The notes beneath the pieces are model-generated. The model was not told where the DNA came from and made no database searches. It saw only the letters and a list, made by a program, of their open reading frames with translations. From Opitutia bacterium (GTDB lineage: Bacteria; Verrucomicrobiota; Verrucomicrobiia; Opitutales; Opitutaceae): a DNA stretch of 64,000 nt. Below, one piece after another: positions 19,093 through 28,100 of the stretch. The stretch lies in the NCBI GenBank assembly GCA_003142955.1, contig PLOH01000148.1, positions 149,682-213,681 of the forward strand, read 5' to 3'. Numbering within the stretch: the stretch's first letter is position 1; every line of letters starts with the position of its first letter. A program made the translations under genes and the position numbers.

Positions 19093-19169
19093 CGGGCCGT
19101 GGCGCAGCCTGGTAGCGCACTTGCATGGGGTGCAAGGGGTCGTGAGTTCGAGTCTCACCGGCCCGACCA
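19093..19169 (+). tRNA. tRNA-Pro (anticodon GGG), CCA encoded
   Basis: Cloverleaf read by eye: acceptor arms CGGGCCG and CGGCCCG; D arm with GCGCAGCCTGGTAGCGC; anticodon stem CTTGC/GCAAG with loop ATGGGGT, so the anticodon is GGG; T arm GTGAG-TTCGAGT-CTCAC; discriminator A and encoded CCA at 19167-19169. Reads CCC/CCU proline codons. A toxin-antitoxin pair lies just downstream on the opposite strand, and tRNA 3' ends are common integration sites, but I found no second copy of the tRNA end in the window. Confidence 0.95.
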
Positions 19170-19303
19170 CTTAACTTATTGTTTGACAACAATATGGGTA
19201 GTTATTTGGCCGGAGATACAGGGTGAGAATAGGAATCTATTTCCCTCTTTGGCCGGGCCTCTCTGGCCCCAGCGGCAACGAAACGAAACCGCCGCGAAGA
19301 GTA

Positions 19304-19873
19304 CTAGATCAATTCCCGATGATGGTTCAAGAAACCAACCAAGTCCGGGAGGCGCTGCTTCGCCATAGTCATCAAGTAATCGTCCACCGATTGAGTTGGG
19401 GACTTCAACCGCAACCTACACTTCTTGACCGCTCCGCAAACAATCTCCGGCCGGAGGTTGCTGAGATGACCGAGGAATTCGTCCGGATGTTGAACTTCGA
19501 GATCGTACTTCTTCATCTCCTGCGCTGGGAAATGCTTGAGATTGTACGTCACAATGACGTCACACCGACCCCTAATCGCCGCCGCCACTACATGGCAGTC
19601 ATTTGGGTCGGGTAGCTGGATCGCTGGAATCAGCGCTGCGTAATCTACGATCAAGGCATCGCGAACGTTAGCATCCATCAAATCCCGAGTCCTCTGAAGT
19701 TGCTCGGGCTTCAAATCTGTTCTAACTTTAAGTAAAGAGCGTATCCACTCATCATGAATAGCGGCGCTCCACTTGGCCCGAAAGAGATCGGTTATCGCCA
19801 ACTGCAGGAGCAAATCTCGGAGCGGAGCGGGATAAAGCACGCAGGCGTCGTAAAGGGCGGTATAACCGGCCAT
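19304..19873 (-). CDS. PIN-domain toxin (VapC-like ribonuclease)
   Basis: A 189-aa protein beginning MAGYTALYDACVLYP, with the first PIN acidic residue (D9). Further conserved acidic positions lie in LPDPNDCHVVAAA, and the segment DVIVTYNLKHFP is typical of the PIN_3 group. Such proteins cleave tRNA or mRNA in a Mg-dependent way. It is longer than classic VapC (~130 aa), as in the subgroup paired with excisionase-like HTH antitoxins. The gene starts 25 bases after the stop of the upstream HTH gene, so they form one operon. Lower GC than neighbours suggests recent acquisition. Confidence 0.8.
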   Translation of the reverse strand: MAGYTALYDACVLYPAPLRDLLLQLAITDLFRAKWSAAIHDEWIRSLLKVRTDLKPEQLQRTRDLMDANVRDALIVDYAALIPAIQLPDPNDCHVVAAAIRGRCDVIVTYNLKHFPAQEMKKYDLEVQHPDEFLGHLSNLRPEIVCGAVKKCRLRLKSPTQSVDDYLMTMAKQRLPDLVGFLNHHRELI

Positions 19874-19898
19874 GGGGTAAAATAATCCAACCGCAGAC

Positions 19899-20366
19899 TC
19901 AATACCCCATGTTCAATTCCTGCGCCTGTCGCGCAAGTTCATCCAGCGCCGTCACCCGGTCACGATCGATCTGCTGCTTGAACGCCATCAGATCCGAGAA
20001 AAGAATTCGGCGATGGGTACCGACCTTCCGGGCCGGGAGTCTCTTCTCCTCAATCAAACCGACAACGAACGGGCGCGACACATTCAAAAGGTTCGCGGCC
20101 TCCTGCGTTGTCAATTCCGCATGGATGGGGATCATCGTAACGCTGTTCCCCTTCGCCATCTCAGAGAGCAACTCCACCAGGAATCGAACGGCAGCCGCAG
20201 GCAACACCGCAATTTCGGAACGGCCAGGCCCATCACCAATCCGCACACTCAAACCCTGACTGGCATTGAGGTGCGGAGCGAACAAACGGCTCGCTTCACG
20301 AGCGATCTGACGGTCTTCCTCAGTTGGAATTACTGAAGGACGAGACGGAGCATCGGCGAGTTTCAT
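19899..20366 (-). CDS. Excisionase-type HTH antitoxin partner of the PIN toxin
   Basis: A 155-aa protein with a C-terminal MerR/excisionase-like helix-turn-helix (LTTQEAANLLNVSRPFV, then LIEEKRLPARKVGTHRRI; about residues 85-125). The N-terminal half is unlike known DNA-binding domains and may bind the toxin. It directly precedes the PIN gene and probably represses the pair and neutralises the toxin, which is known for this family arrangement. Start ATG at 20366. Confidence 0.78.
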   Translation of the reverse strand: MKLADAPSRPSVIPTEEDRQIAREASRLFAPHLNASQGLSVRIGDGPGRSEIAVLPAAAVRFLVELLSEMAKGNSVTMIPIHAELTTQEAANLLNVSRPFVVGLIEEKRLPARKVGTHRRILFSDLMAFKQQIDRDRVTALDELARQAQELNMGY

Positions 20367-20706
20367 AGGTGTTCCTTGCTGTTATCGACACTAAAGCCAA
20401 CGAAACAAGCGAAGCAAACAAAATAAACGAAACGTCTGTTCAGGGTCGCCAACCCGACGACACCGAGCGCGACGATGATCATCGACGCCCGTACTATGCT
20501 GATGTCCCACCACCCCTCCAAATAATCCTGCGGCGCTTGGAAGCGCACGGGATATGCGCTGGATGCCGGGTGCTGTGTTCCTTCTTCCTATCGAGGGACA
20601 GTGTCCTTTGGTGAACTTCTCAACACCGTTCTGCACTATCTGCCTCCAAGCGCGGTCACTGCCTTTCGCGGGTCTGGGGCACTGCCAAAAGGTTCGCTTG
20701 CAGGCG
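20367..20706. other. Intergenic region without recognisable gene
   Basis: About 340 bases between the toxin-antitoxin operon and the receiver-domain gene, comparatively AT-rich near 20390-20440. Short open frames exist on both strands (for example a 61-codon leftward frame ending at 20363), but none resembles a protein I know. The antitoxin promoter is expected here. Confidence 0.4.
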
Positions 20707-21198
20707 TCAAGAACCCGGGTGCAAAACCCGGTCCAAACACCCATAAAACTCTTCGAGCGTGAACGGTTTGACCAGGAATCCCTGCACATCCGCTATTTCT
20801 TCCGGCGAAAATCGGACTCGCTCAAAACGGCCGCTCATGATGACGACCGGTACCGTAAGGCTGATTTTGCGCAGTTCGCGAATAAACGTGGGGCCATCCA
20901 TCACTGGCATGATCAAATCGGTAATGACCGCTCCGATTGCCGTCCCATACTCCCTATAGCGAACAAGTGCTTCTTGCCCGTCGGCTGCCTCCACTACCCG
21001 AAATCCCCGCCGGACCAGAATCTTCCGCGTCGTCAGCCGGATGGCCGCCTCATCTTCGACCAATAGGATCAGTTCCCCTGTGGTCGACGGAGGCGCCGCC
21101 CGCTCAGAAGCAGCAGGGAGGCTTCCCGAGCCCGGTGCTCCTGTGCCAACTTGGGAATCAGGTGGAACAAATCCCATCATCGATGATCGCGCATTCAA
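20707..21198 (-). CDS. Single receiver-domain protein, probable remnant of a hybrid histidine kinase
   Basis: 163 aa. Residues ~42-163 are a complete CheY-like receiver: acidic pair in LLVEDEAA, phospho-acceptor Asp in VITDLIMPVMDG, Ser in VIMSG, Lys in FLVKPFT. The first ~40 residues are a Pro/Ser/Ala-rich linker (GSLPAASERAAPPSTTGE) of the sort that joins the HATPase domain of a hybrid kinase to its C-terminal receiver. No kinase domain lies upstream in the next 400 bases, so this is either a stand-alone regulator or the surviving 3' end of a hybrid kinase. Its phosphodonor is unknown. Confidence 0.7.
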   Translation of the reverse strand: MNARSSMMGFVPPDSQVGTGAPGSGSLPAASERAAPPSTTGELILLVEDEAAIRLTTRKILVRRGFRVVEAADGQEALVRYREYGTAIGAVITDLIMPVMDGPTFIRELRKISLTVPVVIMSGRFERVRFSPEEIADVQGFLVKPFTLEEFYGCLDRVLHPGS

Positions 21199-21575
21199 AT
21201 ATCGTGGACTAACCTCGGCCCATCAGCCGCCCAGCTTCCTCGGTAGGGAAAACGGGTCAAGAACTCTCCAATAAATCGACCAAGCAATTCCTGGGCCATC
21301 CACGCATCCTTTTTCCCGATCTTCCCGAACTTAACCTTCATTGTCGTTATCGCCGTACCGCACTTTTCCGAAAGAAGGTCGCGCACGCATGCGCGACAAA
21401 ACGAGGCTGCCGAGTGAACCCCGCAGAGAATCGGCTCGTGGCACGCAGAGAACATCAAAGACCGCCGACTGAAAACTTTCGCCGGGTAAAAGCCGAAGTG
21501 AATCTCGGCCTATCTCGCCAGGTAGGCGAAATTCCGTGGGCATCAGTGCCGGAGGATATCCCGTCGAAAGTGCGG
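21199..21575. other. Region between receiver and HDOD genes, no confident gene
   Basis: About 375 bases. A leftward frame of 87 codons (21195-21458) contains a plausible segment (GKIGKKDAWMAQELLGRF) but I cannot match it to a family. It may be decayed sequence left from whatever preceded the receiver domain. Confidence 0.35.
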
Positions 21576-22397
21576 TCAGACTCCCAGGGACACCAGCACC
21601 ATTGCCGACTTCTGTTGGAACTCGGCGTACTGCTCCCTCGTGTCATACCGTAGGAACCAGTCGGCTGCCACCAGGTTGTTGGTGGATGCCCTAGACGGCA
21701 GTTGCTCCCGGGTGGCCTGCTCCGAGCAATGCAGCAGCATCCCGGAGGATGTTGGATTGGGCGAGTTCATCGGCCGGACATAATAGGTTAGCGGATCGAG
21801 CAGGTTTCTGGGCAATTTGAACGCCCGCATCGTATTGCTGGCGAACTCAGCATGGTTGATGTGGAGGACGTCTTCCTCCCAGTTGAAGGATTCAAGCAGC
21901 GGACCGGAATACGGGCGCAGGGGGATGTTCTGGCTACGGATGGTTTTTTGCAGGAACCATCGACCCATGCCGCAGATCATGCCCAGCGTGTAGGCCTCGC
22001 CTTCGGTGAGGGATGTATGGCTGGCGAAATGGGCCATCAGCATGGCCGTTGCGACCGAATGCCTGATGTGCTCCGCCTGAGTGAGACAATAGAGCGGCAA
22101 GCCCTCGGTGGTGGTATCTTGAAACGCCAGCATGCCAACAATGCGCACGATCTCATTGGAACCAAGCCTCATCAGCGCTGATTCCACAGAGGACACCTCG
22201 TTGCCGCTACCCGCCCCGATGAAGGCGCTGTTGGCCACGGACAGCACCTTGATGACCAGACCGGGGTCCTGATTGACCAGTTCCGCAATCTCGTCCATGC
22301 CGGCGTCCTTTTCCAACTTGGTGACCAGCTGCAGCCAGATCTGATAGCTGACCGGCACCCGGGGGGCTTGGTATGACTTGAGGAGAATTGAGTCCAT
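21576..22397 (-). CDS. HDOD domain protein
   Basis: A 273-aa protein made almost wholly of one HDOD domain, a non-catalytic relative of HD phosphohydrolases found in bacterial signalling proteins. Visible features: IAELVNQDPGLVIKVLSVANSA (the hallmark 'dP.l..kvL.laNSa' segment, residues ~37-58), then SSVESALMRLGSNEIVRIV, and the central helices with HSVATAMLMAHFA. HDOD proteins often act with two-component systems or c-di-GMP signalling. Neighbours are a receiver fragment and a damaged VOC gene, so the immediate partner is unclear. Start ATG at 22397. Confidence 0.85.
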   Translation of the reverse strand: MDSILLKSYQAPRVPVSYQIWLQLVTKLEKDAGMDEIAELVNQDPGLVIKVLSVANSAFIGAGSGNEVSSVESALMRLGSNEIVRIVGMLAFQDTTTEGLPLYCLTQAEHIRHSVATAMLMAHFASHTSLTEGEAYTLGMICGMGRWFLQKTIRSQNIPLRPYSGPLLESFNWEEDVLHINHAEFASNTMRAFKLPRNLLDPLTYYVRPMNSPNPTSSGMLLHCSEQATREQLPSRASTNNLVAADWFLRYDTREQYAEFQQKSAMVLVSLGV

Positions 22398-22412
22398 TCT
22401 CGTTTGAAGCCT

Positions 22413-22682
22413 TCACTTGTCGGACCAAATGGAGAATTCGCTTCCCCCAGGCTCGGCGAAATGGAAACGGCGACCGCCCGGAAAGCTGAAGATATCCCGG
22501 GTGATGGTCGCCCCAAGCGCGATCGCTCGCTCGCGGAGCCCCTCGAGATGCTCAGTGTAGAAGATAATAATCGCTGCACCTGAGGCGACACTGGAGATCT
22601 TGTCGGCCGTGTAAAATCCGCCACTCAACCGTCCATCTTCAAACGAGACGTAATCGATTGCGTTAGGTTTTGGTACTGGCAT
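22413..22682 (-). pseudogene. VOC/glyoxalase-fold protein with internal deletion
   Basis: VOC proteins of this type have ~115-120 aa; this one has 89. It begins MPVPKPNAIDY, which matches the first strand of the family (...AIDYIEF...), then jumps to VSFEDGRLSGGFY, which belongs ~30 residues later, after the usual FYxxxFGW segment. The rest is intact: IIIFYTEHLE, FSFPGGRRFHF and EFSIWSDK. The result is an in-frame deletion of the first beta-alpha-beta unit, removing half of the fold, so the protein is unlikely to function. It lies 15 bases upstream of the HDOD gene, and the original gene was perhaps its operon partner. Confidence 0.65.
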
Positions 22683-23001
22683 GGCAACGGACGGTTGAAA
22701 TCATTGGCCGAATGCCGTGAGGAGACCGGCGCGTCAAGGATTTGATAATTTCTATTCGCTGTCAATGCCGCGCCATGACGGACGCGCCCAGCTGATGAGC
22801 AACTCGACCGCTCGCGCCTAAGCGCAACCCGCTCGCTCTTGCGGGGGCGGAGAGAGTTGGTGCTGGACACGATTAGCTCGTGGAGATCCCGGAAGGCTCT
22901 GGCGAAGTCCTTGGGCAGTCTCTTCGACGGCACTTTCCACTTCCCGGCCTCGCGGACCCCGGCGGCACGGACGAAGGTCGACAGGCTAAACGGACGGATT
23001 G
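22683..23001. other. Intergenic region downstream of tamA
   Basis: About 320 bases between the VOC remnant and the 3' end of tamA. It contains a GC-rich partial repeat (around 22807-22855, CGCTCGCGCC and CGCTCGCTCTTGCGGG). A leftward frame across 22830-22960 reads protein-like sequence (KWKVPSKRLPKDFARAFRD) without a start or known family. Nothing firm can be called. Confidence 0.35.
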
Positions 23002-25137
23002 CTAGAACGGATTGCCGATGGAGATCTGCCACGTCCCATGCGGATCGCCGATCCGCGGATTCAGGTTGTGGCCGTATTCCAGGCGGATCGGGCCAATCAA
23101 CGTCTGATAGCTCACCCCCAGGCCGGCGGTGTAGAGCCGTTCGTCGAACGGGTAGTTTCTCAACTGCGCCGCGCTGCCGAGCGCGTCCACAAACGCCACC
23201 GCCGACCAGTGCGGCGTCAGCGCCTGCTCGAGCTCGACATTGAGCAGCACATAACTCTTCGCGCCGACAAACAGCCCGTCGGCTCCGCGCGGTGCGGCCT
23301 CGCCATCCCGGTAGCCGCGGATGCTGTTGTCGCCGCCGGGGAAAAATCGTTTGTTCACCGGCAGCGTCGCATCGGTGGTGCCGAGCGTCGTGATCACGCC
23401 GTGCGTCAGATTGACATGGATCCAGCGGCCGGCGCCCCACGGTGTGTGATAGGCCACGCCCAGTTCGAGCCGCTGGTATTCCGCCGCCCCGCCCAGACTG
23501 CGGGCGGCCAGTTCGACCTGGGTGAACCAGCGGTAGCCGTTGCGCGGGCGCAACGGATTGTCGCGGTGATCGCCGGTGAGACCGAAATCGACACTCGCGA
23601 CGTTCAGCTGCGTTTTGTCGGTCGCCTGGGTCGCGAGTTCGTTATCCTTGTTGCGCATTACCTGAAACGTGTAGCCGGCCGTCCCCGCCGCGCGCAGCCA
23701 CGGGATCGGCCGCGTCAGCGTGAAACTCGCACCATACTCCTGCCGCACAAACGCGATCTCCTGGCGCTGCAGCCCGAACAGTCTCGCCGCGCCGTCGATT
23801 GATTCTCCGAAGAGCTCCGGGACAGAATAGGTGTAGTCGCCGCTGGTGCTTTTCATCGATTGCACGAGTTCGATCCGGCTCTGATGCGCGAGCCCAAAGA
23901 GGTCCAACTGGCGAAGCTCGACCCCGCCGCGCACCTCCTCGTAGCTGCCGTAGCCGAACAGCAGGTTGGCCTCGTAACGCTGGCTTTCCTTGAGCGTGAA
24001 CACCGGGTCGCGTACCGCCCCGTCCCCGGGCTCGTAGTGGAGATCCACCGAATCGAACACCCCGAGCCGCGAGATCCGGTACCGCGCGTTCGCCAATGCC
24101 ATGGGATCGAGCGGCTCGCCCGACCGCACTTGCGCGCTGCGCCGCAGCACCGATCCGTGCGTGACGGCGTTGCCCTCGAAACGCACCTGCCCGATCTTCA
24201 CCTGCGCACCCGCCTGGATTCGTGCGACGACCGTCACCGGCTTCTGTCCTGCCTGCACCGCCCCAGGCTCGGCCACGATGCGCACGGTGATGTCGGGAAA
24301 TCCCTTTTGGTAGTACGCCCGCCGAATCGCCTCCTTCAAGTTTTCCTGCAACATCAGCGACCACGCGCGGCCAACCCACTCCGCCGCTTTCGGCAATGTC
24401 ACCGTCTCTGCCTCCGCGCCCTCGAAGCGCACTGCCGCTACCTGCCAGTGCGCGCCCTCGGTCACTTCCACGCGCAACGCCACCGCCCCGCTCGCCTGGT
24501 CGACCTTGGCTACGTCGGCGTGCACGACCACATCGGCGTACCCCCGGCGGTGCAACTCCCTCAGCAGTGCTCCGGCGGCGCTCCCCACGCGCGAGGGCGA
24601 GTAGGCGTTCGTCTTTGCCAGGTTGAACAGCATCGATTCCGTGCGGAAAAATGTCCGCGTGGTTTTCACCGGCAGCACCGTGAGACCGGTGATCTCGACC
24701 GAGTCGATGTGCCAGCGCGCCCCCGGCTTCACCTGGAATTCCACCGTGCGCGCCGCGAGGGGGCGCGGCAGCGAGATCGCCAGGGTGGCATCGAAAACCA
24801 GCCGCTGCACCGCTCCGTCAGCGAGCGTCGCTTCGATCTCCACGGCTGGTTTCTGATAACCTTCCTCCCCGAGCGCGGAGACGAGCATCACCGCGGCGTC
24901 CTCAATGGCATTGGCATCGAACGTCGCGCCGCGCTGCGCGCCGAGGAGCAGGAGGAGCGAGCGGCGGAGCTCACGGTCGCGCAGCAGCCCGACGCCGGAG
25001 ACTTTGAGCGTCGCCAATCCCGCCCCTGGGGGCGCCGGCGACGGCGCATCGGCCGCGCCGCGAAACGTAACGGCCACTGCGCACGCCAACACCAAAGGGA
25101 AAACAATTCGCGGCAGGCCCCGTCTATTTGGATGCAT
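23002..25137 (-). CDS. tamA: TamA/BamA-family outer-membrane assembly protein
   Basis: A 711-aa Omp85 protein of the outer membrane. Signal peptide at the start (IVFPLVLACAVAVTF). Several POTRA-like domains occupy roughly residues 40-390 (for example KIGQVRFEGNAVTHGSVLRR). The C-terminal 16-strand barrel has the hallmark region FFPGGDNSIRGYRDG (lid-lock VRGF/Y-type motif) and ends in GTWQISIGNPF, with a terminal Phe as expected of a BAM substrate. Its start overlaps the end of tamB by 14 bases, so they are co-translated. TamA and TamB form a translocation and assembly module. The gene order tamB-tamA is reversed from proteobacteria. Confidence 0.92.
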   Translation of the reverse strand: MHPNRRGLPRIVFPLVLACAVAVTFRGAADAPSPAPPGAGLATLKVSGVGLLRDRELRRSLLLLLGAQRGATFDANAIEDAAVMLVSALGEEGYQKPAVEIEATLADGAVQRLVFDATLAISLPRPLAARTVEFQVKPGARWHIDSVEITGLTVLPVKTTRTFFRTESMLFNLAKTNAYSPSRVGSAAGALLRELHRRGYADVVVHADVAKVDQASGAVALRVEVTEGAHWQVAAVRFEGAEAETVTLPKAAEWVGRAWSLMLQENLKEAIRRAYYQKGFPDITVRIVAEPGAVQAGQKPVTVVARIQAGAQVKIGQVRFEGNAVTHGSVLRRSAQVRSGEPLDPMALANARYRISRLGVFDSVDLHYEPGDGAVRDPVFTLKESQRYEANLLFGYGSYEEVRGGVELRQLDLFGLAHQSRIELVQSMKSTSGDYTYSVPELFGESIDGAARLFGLQRQEIAFVRQEYGASFTLTRPIPWLRAAGTAGYTFQVMRNKDNELATQATDKTQLNVASVDFGLTGDHRDNPLRPRNGYRWFTQVELAARSLGGAAEYQRLELGVAYHTPWGAGRWIHVNLTHGVITTLGTTDATLPVNKRFFPGGDNSIRGYRDGEAAPRGADGLFVGAKSYVLLNVELEQALTPHWSAVAFVDALGSAAQLRNYPFDERLYTAGLGVSYQTLIGPIRLEYGHNLNPRIGDPHGTWQISIGNPF

Positions 25138-28100
25138 CGTGCGACGCCTCCGGTTTGTGTTTGCCCGGGTAGAGGCGCCACTTCAGTCCGATGTTGTAGT
25201 CGTCGAACTGGTCGTATTCTCCCACCCATTTCCAACGGTCGGCCAGTTTGTATTCGACGGTGTAGGTCTCGCGCCCCTGCTCGGAAATCGTCTCGCCCGG
25301 GATGATACTCAGGCGATCGGCGCTGGCCGCGTCCACCCCGAAGCTGCCCAGCAGGCTCTGGCCGAGGTAGGTGCCGAGGCGCGCAAACCGCTGCGTGCTG
25401 GAATAGCCGAGTCCGTTGTTCGGCACTGCGCCGGTCATGACCATCATCAGCAGCTGGTCCGAATCGAGCGCCGGACTCGAAGTAAACACAATGCTTGGCG
25501 CCTCCGGCGTGCCGGTGATCTCCATCGTAAGATCATAGCCATTGTAGCGTGCCGTTCCGCGGACGAAGAGCGCCAGCTTGTGAGGGTTTTCCTCTGCGAT
25601 CCGCATCGTGCCTTGCTTGACCACGAAGTTTGCGAACGGCAGCAACACCTGCCCTTCATCGATCACCACCTCGCCAATCGCGCGAGGCTCGCCGAGCGTA
25701 CCGGCGAGACGGAACCGCGCCGACGCAACGCCGTTGAACGCTGATGTCCGCAGGCGCATGAAGCGGTCGCCGCGGATGTCCACTCCGAGCGTCCAAGCGT
25801 TGAACGGCGGCGTTACCACCGCGAAATAGGGAGGCTGGAGCGCGTCGCCGTTGCTGCCGGCCGGCAGAAGAGCGCGCACGTCGGAGAGAAAGAGGCTGTC
25901 GCGCAGCTGGACGGTGCCGCTGAGCGCCGTCAGCCCGCCGGCCGGAGTGTGGAGTTTCAGGTCCAAATCGCCGCGCACGAGCAGCCCCGTTTGACGAACG
26001 AACGGCAGATTCTCCCCGCGCAACGTCACGTCATAGCGTGGCGCCGCGTCGGCCGGGAATTGAATCGAGCCGCTCAACGTGACCGGCTGACCGCCCGCCT
26101 GCGCCGTCACGCTGCGCAGCTCGACCTGGCGACCCGACATCTGGACGTCGGCGTTGATTTCCTGCAACACGCCGAGCGGACCGAGGGGCCGCGAGGCTGC
26201 GTCGCGCAAACGCAGAAACCCGTCCATCGTGCCGCGTCGGAAATTGAGATCTGCCTGCAACCATCCCTTCGGCGCGAGATAGAGCGGCAGGAAAGGCGTG
26301 AAGGCCGCCAATTTCCCGTCCGGTACTTCGAGATGCCCCTCCGCGCCGTCCCGCGCGAACGCCAGCGGGTCCTGTCTCAACTTGTCCCAGCCGCCCTCCG
26401 CCACCGGCAACTGACCCTGCGCCCGCACCTCCTGGCCCTCGACGCTCACGGAAAACGTGTCGAGTTTCAGGCCGCTGCGATCGCCGGTCAGCACAAGGTT
26501 GAGCGACTCCATCGCCGGCAGCGGCCGCTTGAAGCGCTGTTGGTCCAGCGCGACCCGCGCCGCCTTAACGCGAATCTCGCCCAGTGGCCGCGCCCAGGTA
26601 CCGGTCACGTGCGCCGTCACCTGCGGATCCTTGAACTCGACTCCGATCAGCTCCGCGAGCTTCTCCCAAAACGCTCCGTTCGATTCCGTAGCCGCGTCGA
26701 TGAGGAGCGCACCATCCGGTTCGATCCGCGTCAACGGAACTCCACCCGGTGAAAAGACGACGGGGGCGCGCCCCGTCGCCGTGAAGATCGTCGTCGTTCC
26801 CTCGGTCGCGCGCAATGTCTCAATCCGTAGTCCTTTCTCGTCGCCGTTCGCGGCCATTGCCACCGCCGCGGTTCGGCCGCCACCGAGATCGATCGCCGCA
26901 TCACCCGTCACGGAATAGGTCATCGGCCCTTGGTCCCACGCACCGGCGATCGCGAGCGAATTAATCTGCCACGCCGGGCCCGGCAGCGGCGCGAGTTCCG
27001 CCCACCACGCGGACAGAATCTTGTGCATCGCAATTTCGACGCGACCGGTCTTGCCCAAGGTCAGCGCCGCGCCCAGATCGCCGCCGCCTGCCAGCCGCAG
27101 CCCGTCAATTTGCCACGCGGGACTCCACCGGATGGTCGCCGGGGCCGTCAGCTTCAAGTACGTCACGTCTCCTCGGGCGAAGGTTAATCCGCTCAGTCGC
27201 ACCTCCCCGCGAGTCGTCGCGCCGGCCGCGGAAATCCTTGTTGTTCCCGCCGTTGCTTCGGCCGTGAAATCCTCGATGGTGTCACTCCGCCCGCGCCACG
27301 TAATGGCCAGCGAGAGCGGATTCAGTCCGCGGAACCTCACGCCTTCAGCTCGGGCGCTGCCCACATGCGTCAGGCTCGCGAGCGGCCCGCTGACCTGCGC
27401 TTTGATCGAAAGCGCGTCGAAGTTTGGCTGCGCCGGCAACCAGCGCGCGATCGTCACCTGGGTGATCTGCCCGGCAACGGTTGCAGCAAAAATCTCCTTC
27501 GTGTGAAAATCCCACCCGCCGCGCCACGTAATCCTGCCATCGGCCGTCGCGATCGTGCCGGCCGTGATCTCCACGCGCGGCCAGTCGAAGTGGCCCTCCG
27601 CACTTGCGCTACTCAACGCCACATCCCCCACTGCTACGTCCCGCGCCTCCAGGGAGAAATCAACCACCGGCGACGGCGCCACGCCCGCCACGAGCCGGGC
27701 TTCGCCGCTCACCGTTCCCGTGGCGGCGAACCAGGGCTGCCTGGCGAGCTCCACTTGCACGGTGAATCGCGCGGCGCTCCGCTGAAATCTGCCCTGGCGA
27801 TCGACCGTGACCGGCTCGCTCATCTGCACGGAGATTCCGGGTAGCGTGGCGTGCAACGCCTCCACGGTAAAGTTCTGCGAATTGCCATGCCCACGCAACG
27901 TCGCTTCAAGAGGCGGCGCGGATTTTCCTGCCACCGGCTCTCCGCTTGCCACCAGATCGGCGCCGAAATTCCCGTCGCGCCACTCGATTTTCCCGTGGCC
28001 ACGCACGACCGCGTAAAGTCCGCCGAGTTTCAGTCGTGCACCCGGCACCTGCCACGCGTCGGCCTGCAATGTCGCCTCGGCCGGCAGCCAGCCGTGCTCG

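Noticed and set aside
19093..22700. Integrated phage or ICE at tRNA-Pro
   Set aside because: No integrase, structural or conjugation gene and no duplicated tRNA end were found.
23860..25305. Rightward open frame antisense to tamA
   Set aside because: Arg/His/Leu-rich translation without homology, opposite to a well-supported Omp85 gene.
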